DNA of 64,000 bases from Rhodovulum marinum (GCF_004343075.1 NZ_SLXP01000012.1:33320-97319); one strand, 5' to 3'. Counted from the stretch's first letter, positions 52,158 to 60,729 are shown. The notes: a model not told the origin generated them from the letters alone. Numbers and translations: made by a program.

Positions 52158-53140
52158 GCGGCGTTCCGTTCGAGTTGATGCACGGGCACGAACGGCTCGG
52201 CAGGTTGCTGGAAGAAGATGGGGGTCAGTGTGGGGCTCGCATGCCGGGCACTCGAGGCGCCAAGCCCCTTGAGCCTCTGGATCTTGGTGGTGTCGTCGAG
52301 GGAAAAGAAACCCTCCGGCACGCTCGGCGAATACCGGTGAACAGCCGTCCGGTCGTGCGGATCGCCTGTCAGATGACGGGCAATGCCGAGCGCTCCACGG
52401 GATTGCCCGTCCATGAGAAGACTGAGGGCCTTCAACCCGAGACCGGCCTTGCCAGGGGATTCAGGCAGCATGTAGACCTCGTCGACACAGCCGAGGCTCA
52501 GGATGTGCAATTCCTGCGGAGACCAGCCGAGCATCGAGATCGCTTCGACGGTCGCGACGCCCACCGGATTGTTGCACCAGGTGCCACCATCGAGAAGCCC
52601 GACATCATCCACCGTCTTGTGACGCGCGAAATAGGTTGGAGCGGCCGACGTCGCCATCGCGGCGTCGAGGGCCGGCTTCCGGTAATCCTTAGTGAGCCGC
52701 GGATGATGCGACGTCTTGTAGATGTAGACGCTGCGCTGGTCGGCATCCCAGGCCGGGATCAGCAACCGGGTCTCAGCTTCGCCGATGAGCTTGTCGCCAA
52801 GGACGGCATGGAGTTCGTCCCGAAGCGTCGATGCATCGTGCTTCGGCTTGACCAGGTGACGCAAGGCGGCACGCGCGTCCCGAGCCTTTCGCCCGAACCA
52901 GCTGTTGTCCCCCGCTTGCCCGAAAATCGTCGGCCCGCGATTTTCGTAGAGTTCGAGGAGGGTTTTGGCCGGGATGCCGAGGGCAAGGCCGATCGCGAGA
53001 ATACCCCCGGTTGACGTTCCCGCAATCAGGTCGAAGTAGCGGCCAATCGGCTCATCAAGATCTTCTTCCAAACCCGCCAGGAAAGCCGCGGGTTGGGTGC
53101 CTTTGATGCCGCCACCATCGATGCTTAGGATGCGTCTCAT
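52154..53140 (-). CDS. capV: Patatin-like phospholipase CBASS effector
   Basis: 328 residues. Patatin fold with oxyanion loop DGGGIKG (about residue 8), nucleophile GTSTGG (Ser43) and catalytic Asp in LLDGGTWCNNP. In characterised CBASS systems CapV is activated by a cyclic dinucleotide and degrades the inner membrane, killing the infected cell. Order on the minus strand is small ORF - capV - CD-NTase - E2. Its ATG overlaps the stop of the small ORF. Confidence 0.93.
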   Translation of the reverse strand: MRRILSIDGGGIKGTQPAAFLAGLEEDLDEPIGRYFDLIAGTSTGGILAIGLALGIPAKTLLELYENRGPTIFGQAGDNSWFGRKARDARAALRHLVKPKHDASTLRDELHAVLGDKLIGEAETRLLIPAWDADQRSVYIYKTSHHPRLTKDYRKPALDAAMATSAAPTYFARHKTVDDVGLLDGGTWCNNPVGVATVEAISMLGWSPQELHILSLGCVDEVYMLPESPGKAGLGLKALSLLMDGQSRGALGIARHLTGDPHDRTAVHRYSPSVPEGFFSLDDTTKIQRLKGLGASSARHASPTLTPIFFQQPAEPFVPVHQLERNAA

Positions 53141-53244
53141 GATGCACCTAGCTTTTCTAAGACTGGATCAACCAGCCCATTATCAGGCAGTCCTACGATG
53201 CTCTGAAACCTTGGTGTCAGCTCGCCCGTAAACGGTATGTTCAT
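53137..53244 (-). CDS. 35-residue ORF leading the CBASS operon
   Basis: MNIPFTGELTPRFQSIVGLP continues to ...EKLGAS and stops by an ATGA overlap with capV. It has the best ribosome site of the operon (GAGGAAGCAGCC before ATG), whereas capV has none of its own, so it at least couples translation to capV. No signal peptide or membrane segment. It could be a leader for translational control, a small accessory protein, or the relic of a longer gene. Confidence 0.55.
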   Translation of the reverse strand: MNIPFTGELTPRFQSIVGLPDNGLVDPVLEKLGAS

Positions 53245-53296
53245 GGCTGCTTCCTCGCTTCGTTGCCTGTCTAACGCCTCTTGGGGCGATTGGGCG

Positions 53297-53406
53297 GTTT
53301 ACAAATTTGCCTTCCTTTTGGCCTCGTGTTACAAAATAGGGACAAAAAGCCGCGCTTTCAAGCGTTGCAGTTTACAAAATATCAATCATATGGGTGAAAT
53401 GTAAAC
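53297..53406. promoter_or_regulatory. Repeated GTTTACAAA operator sites between CBASS and XRE-ImmA genes
   Basis: GTTTACAAA at 53297-53305, a variant TGTTACAAAATAGG from about 53327, GTTTACAAAAT at 53370-53380, and the inverted TGTAAAC at 53400-53406, which forms a 7-bp inverted repeat with the third copy. They lie in the AT-rich gap just before the XRE-ImmA start, as expected for binding sites of its HTH domain. They also sit near the CBASS promoter. Confidence 0.55.
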
Positions 53407-53425
53407 CACCCACTGGGAGGACGTT

Positions 53426-54487
53426 ATGATTGGCAATAGACTCAAAGGAGCCCGGGCGGCATCTGGCCTTTCGCTCCGTGCGCTTTCCGATGCCATGGAG
53501 AACAAGGTGTCCGCTCAAGCCATAGGCAAGTACGAGCGCAATGAAGACATGCCCGGATCGGGCGTGCTGCTGAGTCTTGCCCGAGCACTCGAGGTCTCTG
53601 TTGATTTCCTGCTGAGCGATGACGAGCTTGAGTTGGAGGGCGTTGAGTTTCGCAAGTCAGCCAGTTCGTCAGCCAAGGAGATCGCGACGATCGAAGCCAA
53701 GACGCTCAATATGGTTGAAAAGTACCTGGCTGTCGAAAGCTTGCTGAATCTTTCGAGTCAGGAATGGGATGCCCCGCATGAAGCGCCCTACTGGGTGACC
53801 GATGTTCGTGATGCCGAGGACGCGGCTCGCAACATGCGTGCATCTTGGCAGCTTGGTCATGACCCGATTCCAATGCTTGCCGAACTCCTCGAGGAGCACG
53901 GGATAAAGGTGTTGTCTCTGGACGTTGATCGGATTGATGGCCTTGCGGCCAAAGTCCGTCGAAAAGAGCATCACTCCGCACGTGTTATCATGATCAAGAA
54001 GAAGACCTGGTCTGAGCGGAAGCGCTTCAGTTTGGCTCACGAACTGGGCCACATGGTTCTTAGGGTCGCCGAAGGGTGCGATTCAGAACGCGCCGCAAAT
54101 CGATTTGCTGGCGCATTCCTCGTTCCGGCAGAAGTGCTTCGGCAGGAGATTGGTGCCCGCAGAACTGACATAAGCATTGGTGAGCTCATTAGTCTGAAGG
54201 ATCGTTTTGGCGTTAGCATTCAGGCGCTGACGTATCGATGCAAGGATTTGGAGATCATCAACCAGGCAACATTTGCGCGCCTCTTTAAGGTCTATAAGCA
54301 ACGAGGTTGGCGGGATGAGCCGTTCGAGGAGCCGAATTCCATTCCTTGGGAACGAGAAGAACCGGACCGTTTTCAAAGGTTGTGTTTTCGTGCCCTCTCC
54401 GAGGGGTTGATTGGGTTGTCTCGCGCAGCTGAGCTTCTCGAAATACGAGTAAAAGAACTGGAAGAACGTTTGGACCACATGGCATAG
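53426..54487 (+). CDS. XRE-family regulator with ImmA/IrrE metallopeptidase domain
   Basis: 353 residues. HTH at residues ~5-60 (LKGARAASGLSLRALSDAME), linker, then an ImmA-type peptidase with zinc motif HELGH (SLAHELGHMVLR) and the following Asn/Asp-rich FAGAFLVPAEVLR. GGGAGG is 6 bases before the ATG. Such proteins act as antitoxin or repressor and may be cleaved or cleave a partner. The PIN-domain gene follows 7 bases later, forming a toxin-antitoxin-like pair. Confidence 0.9.
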   Translation: MIGNRLKGARAASGLSLRALSDAMENKVSAQAIGKYERNEDMPGSGVLLSLARALEVSVDFLLSDDELELEGVEFRKSASSSAKEIATIEAKTLNMVEKYLAVESLLNLSSQEWDAPHEAPYWVTDVRDAEDAARNMRASWQLGHDPIPMLAELLEEHGIKVLSLDVDRIDGLAAKVRRKEHHSARVIMIKKKTWSERKRFSLAHELGHMVLRVAEGCDSERAANRFAGAFLVPAEVLRQEIGARRTDISIGELISLKDRFGVSIQALTYRCKDLEIINQATFARLFKVYKQRGWRDEPFEEPNSIPWEREEPDRFQRLCFRALSEGLIGLSRAAELLEIRVKELEERLDHMA

Positions 54488-54494
54488 TCGCTGT

Positions 54495-54980
54495 GTGCAA
54501 GTTCTTGTTTCTGATACTTCTGTCCTGATCGACATCGAGAGAGCCTCGCTGACCGCGAGGCTCTTTGACCTCCCCTATGATTTCGTTGTTCCAGATATTC
54601 TTTATGAAGCGGAACTCCTTGAGTGGATGGGCCCTGATCTGATCGATCTGGGACTGAGAGTGGAGGAGCTTACGCCAGAAGAAACCACACGCGCGACTGA
54701 GCTGAAGCGGGCGAAAGCTATGCTATCGACGCCAGATGTCTTTGCATTTTGCCTCGCGGCTGAGAGGGGCTGGGTTCTCCTTACCGGCGATGGAGCGCTC
54801 AGGGTTGAGGCAGAGCGCCAAGAAATCGCGATGCACGGCGTCCTGTGGGTCTTCGATGAGATGGAACGTCACGAGGTTTGTTCGACCGTCCTCCTCAAGT
54901 CGGGCCTCGAGGCGGTTCGTGATCACCCGAGATGCAGACTTCCCATTAGGGAAATCAATAGGCGCCTTGCGAGATACTAG
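54495..54980 (+). CDS. PIN-domain protein (predicted ribonuclease toxin)
   Basis: 161 residues from a GTG start. PIN landmarks: first acid in VSDTSVLIDIER, middle Glu in LYEAELLEW, and the C-terminal acids in STPDVFAFCLAAERG and LLTGDGALR. Coupled to the XRE-ImmA gene. Likely a tRNA/mRNA-cleaving toxin silenced by its partner. Located between CBASS and transfer genes, so it could stabilise the plasmid or add to defence. Confidence 0.85.
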   Translation: MQVLVSDTSVLIDIERASLTARLFDLPYDFVVPDILYEAELLEWMGPDLIDLGLRVEELTPEETTRATELKRAKAMLSTPDVFAFCLAAERGWVLLTGDGALRVEAERQEIAMHGVLWVFDEMERHEVCSTVLLKSGLEAVRDHPRCRLPIREINRRLARY

Positions 54981-55573
54981 CTTGTTTATTCGGCTTGCTG
55001 GAAGGAAATTGTTGCGAAGCTCTTCTTCGCTTTAGCCTTGCGGCCTCCCCAGCTCGGCTTCGCGTGTCGCAGTGGAGAACGGCCCTTCGGTCCGTCGCGC
55101 ATTCGGCCATGCGGCCTCACCGCGGCGTTGCACCCAGGCCCCCGGTTTGCCCGCCTCGCGAGCACGCCCCTCCTCGGCCGCTCCGCCGGATTGCGCTTTG
55201 GTCTGTTTTGCGGGGCAAAACGATCCCGCCGCTTCATCCGTCTCCCGCGTCCGGTCGCGCCGTTTGCCTGCTCGGGTCGGGCAAACCTACCGTCAAAACA
55301 CACACACATGAGCGTGGAAGCATATCCTCCGGATGGCCCCCAAATCAGCCCGCGTCAAGGATCGCAAAACTTTTCGGCGAGGGCTGGGCATGTAGTGTGG
55401 GGCGGTCCCGTGCGTGAGCGCGCGCATGTGTCGGGTGCTGCGCGCGGAAAACTTTTGCGCCCGGCAAGCCGGCGGCTGCGCCGTCCCTGACCCGGGCAGA
55501 TTCGGAAACCAGGCATTCGGCCATGCCCCCACACTCACGTGGTGGCTCCACAAACGAACACTGGAGACCAGAC
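54981..55573. other. about 590 bp gene-free region with hairpins
   Basis: Very GC-rich, no supported gene; ORFs are shadows on both strands. Two perfect inverted repeats stand out: GTTTTGC-GGG-GCAAAAC (55205-55221) and GTTTGCC/GGCAAAC with an 11-base spacer (55262-55286). Lines of GCGCGC and pyrimidine-rich text follow. Possible roles: termination after the PIN gene or part of the transfer-origin region. Confidence 0.4.
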
Positions 55574-56503
55574 ATGGCTTACGACACCGCAAACACCTAC
55601 GAGACCATCGAGCTTTTCGGACTGACCGAGAAGGACGCACAGTTGCCGATCCCGGAAGATCACATCCTGACCGACCGCATCATCCGCGAGAGCTTTGAGG
55701 CTCTGCTCGGTCCGCTGCGCGGAACCGGGCTCGAGGCAGAAATCGAACCGCTGGCCCATGGGCTCGCGACAATCCTGCAGCGGCGCAAGGTGGCACTCAG
55801 CAAGGAGGTCGACCGCACCGCCGACAAGATCGGCGCGCTGGCAAAATCCCACGACGGATCAGAGATCGCCGAGACCGCGCTCGAAGAGGCGCAGGCGCGC
55901 TTTCTGCAGCTGCGCGAGATTGTCGGCGCCATAGAGGTGATGAGCGAGGCTGCGGCGGAATGCTACGAGATCGAGACCGGCCACGCCTTCATCCCGGCAG
56001 CCGGGTCGCGCGCAAGCGTCCGGGCGCAAGAGACGGGTGCCGTCTTCGAGGCCCAGCAACTGCTGGAGCAGCATGACCGGGAGACGGCGGCGAAGTCGAA
56101 AGTCGAGGGCGTGCCCCTGATTGTCTCGGGCGCCACCGACTGGACCGATGTCGATTTGATCTTCAACACGCTCGACAAGGTTCGGGAGCGGATCAAGCAG
56201 AACCGCAATCAGGAGATCTTCCTCTGCCACAAGGGTGGCAAGCATGGGGCGGAGATGATTGCAGCTCGGTGGGCCCGGGCACGCGGTGTCGCGCAGGCGC
56301 GCTTCGATCCGCGCTGGTCCGCACACGGGCGGGCGGCACCGTTCAAGTGCAACGACGAAATGCTGGACGACAAGTTCGCGGCGGCGGGGGTTGTGCTCTT
56401 CGGTGGCAACGGAGTCGCACTGAACCTCGGGCAGAAAGCGGAAGCGAAAGGTCTGACGGTCATGCGGGTTGCGGACCCGGCGAAGAATGGGTCGCAGGAT
56501 TGA
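55574..56503 (+). CDS. DUF2493 (YspA, cpYpsA-related SLOG) domain protein
   Basis: 309 residues from the ATG at 55574. N-terminal ~170 residues are helical; the C-terminal ~130 are the SLOG/Rossmann-like DUF2493 domain: VPLIVSGATDWTDVDLIFNTLD, EIFLCHKGGKHGAEMIAARWA and GVVLFGGNGVALNLGQKAE. SLOG proteins bind nucleotides or nucleotide-derived signals. Common on plasmids of Rhodobacterales and sphingomonads beside transfer genes. Function unknown. A terminator follows. Confidence 0.88.
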   Translation: MAYDTANTYETIELFGLTEKDAQLPIPEDHILTDRIIRESFEALLGPLRGTGLEAEIEPLAHGLATILQRRKVALSKEVDRTADKIGALAKSHDGSEIAETALEEAQARFLQLREIVGAIEVMSEAAAECYEIETGHAFIPAAGSRASVRAQETGAVFEAQQLLEQHDRETAAKSKVEGVPLIVSGATDWTDVDLIFNTLDKVRERIKQNRNQEIFLCHKGGKHGAEMIAARWARARGVAQARFDPRWSAHGRAAPFKCNDEMLDDKFAAAGVVLFGGNGVALNLGQKAEAKGLTVMRVADPAKNGSQD

Positions 56504-56506
56504 AGA

Positions 56507-56536
56507 GAAGGGGGTCGCGCTTGGCGCGGCCCTTTC
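56507..56536 (+). terminator. Intrinsic terminator after the DUF2493 gene
   Basis: GAAGGGGGTCGCGC, loop TTG, GCGCGGCCCTTTC hairpin with a short T-rich end. Confidence 0.65.
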
Positions 56537-56639
56537 GTTATGTCTCAGGGCGCGTGCGATCGGTCATGCAAGATCGACAGGCAGCGGCGGCCGGCACTGT
56601 CATCGCTCTACCCATTCCGTCAGAGTGCACCCCACCCGC

Positions 56640-56856
56640 GGCGGTATGGGCTCGGGATGATGCGCACCTCACTCACATCGTCAGCAGCGCAAGACGCGAG
56701 GGGTCGAGACGTCCCACTTGAGGCTGAAGACTTGCGGGTCCCTCGGGTGGTGTTTCGGAACATCGCATCCACGCGGGCGGGTGTCATCGGCACCCCGGCC
56801 AGGTTCGGCAGGACGTGGACGCGGATGGTGGCGACTTCGTGACGGCATAGGTCATT
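56640..56856 (-). pseudogene. Frameshifted relative of the small gene at 57043
   Basis: On the minus strand AAAAAGGAGGGACCCGAATGACC is followed by EVATIRVHV, ARVDAMFRNTTRG and, after a frame change, DPQVFSLKWDV. This parallels the 68-residue protein at 57043 (YVATVPVKF, QRVGAMFRNTRNG, EFFSLKLDF). Reading it requires at least two frame changes. I take it as a decayed, inverted paralogue. Confidence 0.5.
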
Positions 56857-57042
56857 CGGGTCCCTCCTTTTTGCTATGCATGTGGATCGCACGGGGTCGG
56901 CCCGTTCGTGCCCTCAGCTGACGCTTCGGCAAGCACAAATACGGCTTCCACGGCGGAGCCGCGGACCCTCCGCATTTGCGCTTGCGACCGGGCCTCTTGC
57001 CCCCGTGCTGGGTGATCCCCATCGCAACAAGGAGTAGCCCAA

Positions 57043-57249
57043 ATGACCAACCACTACGTCGCCACAGTCCCCGTCAAGTTCACCGATACCGATGGCCAGG
57101 AGCGCACCCGCTTTCAACGCGTGGGCGCCATGTTCCGCAACACCCGCAACGGGGATGGCTCGGAGTTCTTCAGCCTCAAGCTCGATTTCCCGGTCGCGGT
57201 CTCGGAGCTGGTGATGTTCCCGCCGAGCGCGAAAGATCCCCAGGACTAA
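57043..57249 (+). CDS. Small conserved-looking plasmid protein
   Basis: 68 residues with AAGGAG ten bases upstream. Predicted mostly beta: HYVATVPVKFTDTDGQERTR, RVGAMFRNTRNG, EFFSLKLDFPVAVSELVMFP. Size and text resemble a single-domain relative of the small DUF736-type plasmid proteins, but I cannot assign a family. A degraded copy lies ~200 bp upstream in the opposite direction, which supports this being a real gene. Confidence 0.7.
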   Translation: MTNHYVATVPVKFTDTDGQERTRFQRVGAMFRNTRNGDGSEFFSLKLDFPVAVSELVMFPPSAKDPQD

Positions 57250-57265
57250 ATCCTCTGACGAGGAT

Positions 57266-57293
57266 GGGCCGCCCGACGATCCTGGGGCGGCCC
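57266..57293. repeat. Perfect 9-bp-arm inverted repeat after the small gene
   Basis: GGGCCGCCC (57266-57274) and GGGCGGCCC (57285-57293) enclose GACGATCCTG. No T-run follows, so it is a weak terminator at best. The loop contains ATCCTG, reminiscent of nic sites cut by VirD2/TraI-type relaxases, but this is only suggestive. Confidence 0.5.
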
Positions 57294-57440
57294 GATCCCT
57301 GTTCCAGGGATGCCGGGTCCGGCGGTCAGATCGCCCGAGGTGACCTCCTCTTGGTGCCGGTCGCTGCGCGCTCAACGGACGATCGCCGCTCGGAAGAATT
57401 AGGCCGGGACAGACCGGCCAGTCAGCCTCAAGGGGGCCAT

Positions 57441-57586
57441 CCGCAAAAACCTATCGGCCAGGGCCTCCCGGTTTTTGCGGCGGAGATTTGGCGGAGCCAA
57501 ATCTGGCCCTCCTTGACCCTGCCTGTCCGCCCTGTCGGAGGGGTTTGCACCCGCCCGCGGTTCGGTCCGAACACATGCGTGTTCGG
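57441..57586. other. Candidate origin of transfer (oriT) with three inverted repeats
   Basis: Within 150 bases upstream of the mobC/relaxase genes: CCGCAAAAACC/GGTTTTTGCGG (57441-57451 and 57470-57480, 11-bp arms), AGATTTGGC-GGA-GCCAAATCT (57484-57504, 9-bp arms) and CCGAACAC-ATGC-GTGTTCGG (57567-57586, 8-bp arms). All arms are perfect. About 130 bases further on, an AT-rich stretch (57720-57760) precedes mobC. Clustered inverted repeats next to the relaxosome genes are how oriT regions look. The nick site is not identified. Confidence 0.55.
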
Positions 57587-57807
57587 CCAGACCCTCGGGC
57601 GGGGCTGGGGAAGGGGGACGCCGAAGTTGGAGGCTGTGCTGGTGGTGAGGGGGCAGGCCCGCGTCCCTGTGGGCCGCGGGGGAAGCGGACACCAAGGCTG
57701 CCCGGGGCTGAATGCAACGTAAGTATATAATTGACAGTTAGGTATATTATCGTAAGGTAAGGCAGCCTTGGTGGAAGGTGGCAGGAAATAGGGGGTCTTT
57801 CTTCCGC

Positions 57808-58401
57808 ATGTCCCGAACAAAACGCCTGACAGAGATCGAGAAGATGCAGATCGTCCGCGAGGCCGCGGAGGGTGTGTCGACGTCTGAGCTGGCTGAGCGT
57901 TTCCAGGTCACATCACGGGCCGTGCGCTATGTCTTGAAAGCCGATGCCGAGCGCCAGACGGATGCCGCAATTCCGGTCTCCGCTGTCAGTGTGAAGGTGA
58001 CGACCGCGGAGCTGGCAGCCCTCGACGCGGTGCTGGCCGCGGCCGGGATCGAGAGTCGGGCCGAGGGTCTGCGGCGGCTCATTCAGGCGGCAGGCGGGGT
58101 GTTCGTTCCGGACGCGCAGATGGCGGCCGAAATGGCGCGTTACCGCGCCTCTCTGCACGAGGTCGGCAATGGGGTCGCGCAGATCGCCAAGCAGATGACG
58201 CGGGCCAACCAGATGGGGCAGGGGGCTAATGGTGGCACGCGTGCGGAGTTCTCCGAATTGCGCCTCGCGCAGATGCGCGGACTGGCGCGGTTCATCCTCG
58301 ACTCCGCTGACGAGATCGATCTGCTCCTGCGCCGCCGTCGCGACGCGATGCAGCTCGAGGCCACGGCCGCGCTGAGGGAGTTTGCGCATGCGGCTGAATG
58401 A
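57808..58401 (+). CDS. MobC-like relaxosome accessory protein
   Basis: 197 residues from the ATG at 57808; a GTG ten codons earlier is alternative. N-terminal HTH (EAAEGVSTSELAERFQVTSRAVRYVLK), a ribbon-helix-helix-like middle (VSVKVTTAELAALDAVLAAAG) and the MobC-type block YRASLHEVGNGVAQIAKQMTRANQMG. It should bind oriT and help the relaxase. It overlaps the relaxase gene by 14 bases. The preceding AT-rich TTGACAGTTAGG...TATATTAT zone is a likely promoter. Confidence 0.78.
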   Translation: MSRTKRLTEIEKMQIVREAAEGVSTSELAERFQVTSRAVRYVLKADAERQTDAAIPVSAVSVKVTTAELAALDAVLAAAGIESRAEGLRRLIQAAGGVFVPDAQMAAEMARYRASLHEVGNGVAQIAKQMTRANQMGQGANGGTRAEFSELRLAQMRGLARFILDSADEIDLLLRRRRDAMQLEATAALREFAHAAE

Positions 58402-60721
58402 TGCTGTCGATGCCGTCACGGGCGAGGTTTTCCGGGACGGCTGGAGCCGGATCCGGGGCTCGATGCAGGGGCTGCATGTCGCCAAGCAGAGCCAGCTTGT
58501 GCGCGCGGCGGCAGGGCATCGGCCAGCCGTCTTCAAGGCGATCCGGGGCGGCGGTACGCATACCAAATCACAGCTCACAAACCAGCTCGAGTACCTCACC
58601 ACCAAGTCCACCCATATCGTGGACAGCAGCGGGTTCTTCGATGGCAAGGCGAAGCTCGAAGCGAAGGACATCAAGGACCTCACCGAGCGTTTTGCCAAGC
58701 GGTGGGATGCGGGCTTCAAGCCCAAGCTTGGACAGACGACCCATATGCTCATGTCGTTCCCCATCGGCACGCGCGGGGAGGATGTGCGCGACATCGCGAC
58801 GGATGTGGCCGAGCGGTTCTTCCAGACCGACGCGGGGCATTTCGACTACATTATCGCGGTGCATGAAGACCGCGATCACCCCCATGCGCATCTGGTGCTG
58901 AACCGCCGCTCGCAGGAAGGCGAGTTCTTCTTTCTGGGGCGCAACCACCGCTTCAACTATGACGACTTCCGCCTCGCCATGGTCGAGGAGGCGGAGAAGT
59001 ACGGCGTGCGCCTGGAAGCCACGCGCCGGGTGGATCGCGGTGTCGTGCATTACCCCGCCACTACCCGCGAGGTCTATGCGGCGAAAGAAGAGGGCCGCGC
59101 GCCCCGCGAGCGCGAACGCGTGGGGGCCGACCTGACGCGTACGCTCGCGGAGATCGCCAATACCAGAACCGTCTACCACTCGCTTGCTGCAGAAGCTTCC
59201 CGGGAGGCCCGCGAGGATATTGCGGCGGCACTCTTCCGCGCGGGCGAGGTGCTGGCGCGCGGCGGACAGGTGGACCGAACAGGAGATGTGTATATGGCCG
59301 AGGATCAAAGCTTCGAGGATCTGAGAAGCCTCTATGCGGAGAAGCTCGCGCGGGTACAGGGCATGATCGCCGAGAAGTCCGATGCGGAGCGTCCCGTGCT
59401 GGAAAAGCGCCTCATCGAGATCCAGACGCAGGTCCAGCACATGCAGCCGCTCGGATTGCGTTCGAGCACGTTGTCAGAGGCGCCCTCGGAAGGCGGGATC
59501 TATTCTGAGGCCAATATCGACGCCAGCCGGCTGGACCGTCTGGCCGAGCCGGACTTGCGGTCGCGCATAGACACCGCGCTGCGCGGAACCGGGATCAGCA
59601 CATCGGAAGTGGTGGCCCGGATCGAAACCAGGGCCTCGAGTGCCGCGCTCGAACATCAATGGATCGCCGATGATCTCTCCAAGGTGGCCGAGGCGCGCGA
59701 TCTGAACCTCGAACGCCGCGCCGATCTGGAACAGGCGCGCGACATTCTCAATGACGTGCATGTGGAACTTGGCACGCTGTTGGAGCGCGAGAACGTGCTG
59801 CGCCGGGATGGCGTCATGGAAGCGGAACCGGTCAGCGAGCGGTTCCATTATCACCGGGACGCGGTCCGGGCGATGGAAGGGACAATCCGTCAGGAGATGC
59901 GCGCCGACGGCCTGACAGCGCAGCAGATCGAGGACCGGGATTGGGAGGTGGTCTCAAGGGCAGAGCGCCGGATCGAGGCGGAGCAGCGCGCGTATCTCGA
60001 GGCACATGCGGAGCTGCTCGCACGCCCTGGCGATGTGATCGACCGGTCTGAGCCCTACCGGGAGACCATCACCGATGTAGCCCGCGCCAGTGCGATCACC
60101 CGCGAAGTCGACCGCATCATGGAGGGACGCGATCTCCGCACACCTGTTGCGGATGCTGTCGCAGATGACTTGCGCGCGCGCTATCCGGACATGCCCTCCC
60201 ACCTCGCCCGTGGGCTCGGCGCGACTTATGCAGCCGTCGTCGAGATACGCGACACGGAGGCCATCAATCAGGTTCGCCGCGACAACGAGTTGCGCGAGGG
60301 GCTTGGGGTTGGCACGCGTGACGAACGTCTAGCCACCCGCGATGAAACGGCGCCGCAGACTGACCGTACCGACCGCCTCGCAGACGAGATTGCGCGTGTT
60401 CTGGATCATGAACGGGCCGGGGAGCTGTCCGCGCCCTTCGAGACCGAGGCGGAGCGGGGCGCCTTCCGCGAGGAGATCGCGCGGGTGCTGGATGAACGCC
60501 AATTGGGTCGCCTCACATCCGGCGATGCCGATGCGCTGGACAAGGTTCTCGAGGACCGTCTCGACCGGCTCTACGTCGCCAAGGTCTACCTGCAATCTGA
60601 TGCCGCGACGGCTAACACGGACGCCTTGCGCCAGGTGGTCGATGAACTCGCCGACGCCGAATACGAAAAACACCGCACGACAGACGTGGATGGCGAAACC
60701 GAGCGGGGACAGGTCCATTGA
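58388..60721 (+). CDS. VirD2-like relaxase (mobilisation nuclease)
   Basis: 777 residues from the ATG at 58388. Motif I Tyr candidate in NQLEYLTTKSTHIVD; motif III metal-binding His cluster in IIAVHEDRDHPHAHLVLNRR. Residues ~1-260 are the nuclease domain. The remaining ~500 are acidic, helical and without helicase motifs, so DNA unwinding must come from elsewhere. It nicks oriT and pilots the strand. Coupled to mobC upstream and to the VirD4-like gene downstream. Confidence 0.9.
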   Translation: MRLNDAVDAVTGEVFRDGWSRIRGSMQGLHVAKQSQLVRAAAGHRPAVFKAIRGGGTHTKSQLTNQLEYLTTKSTHIVDSSGFFDGKAKLEAKDIKDLTERFAKRWDAGFKPKLGQTTHMLMSFPIGTRGEDVRDIATDVAERFFQTDAGHFDYIIAVHEDRDHPHAHLVLNRRSQEGEFFFLGRNHRFNYDDFRLAMVEEAEKYGVRLEATRRVDRGVVHYPATTREVYAAKEEGRAPRERERVGADLTRTLAEIANTRTVYHSLAAEASREAREDIAAALFRAGEVLARGGQVDRTGDVYMAEDQSFEDLRSLYAEKLARVQGMIAEKSDAERPVLEKRLIEIQTQVQHMQPLGLRSSTLSEAPSEGGIYSEANIDASRLDRLAEPDLRSRIDTALRGTGISTSEVVARIETRASSAALEHQWIADDLSKVAEARDLNLERRADLEQARDILNDVHVELGTLLERENVLRRDGVMEAEPVSERFHYHRDAVRAMEGTIRQEMRADGLTAQQIEDRDWEVVSRAERRIEAEQRAYLEAHAELLARPGDVIDRSEPYRETITDVARASAITREVDRIMEGRDLRTPVADAVADDLRARYPDMPSHLARGLGATYAAVVEIRDTEAINQVRRDNELREGLGVGTRDERLATRDETAPQTDRTDRLADEIARVLDHERAGELSAPFETEAERGAFREEIARVLDERQLGRLTSGDADALDKVLEDRLDRLYVAKVYLQSDAATANTDALRQVVDELADAEYEKHRTTDVDGETERGQVH

Positions 60722-60729
60722 GCGCCGCC

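Noticed and set aside
55038..55490. ORFs on both strands between the PIN gene and the DUF2493 gene
   Set aside because: Extremely Arg/Pro/Ala-rich translations in several frames at once, typical of non-coding GC-rich DNA with hairpins.
57275..57284. ATCCTG in the 57266-57293 loop as the proven nic site
   Set aside because: Six bases are too few; the motif occurs by chance and its place inside a loop differs from known nic sites next to an inverted repeat.
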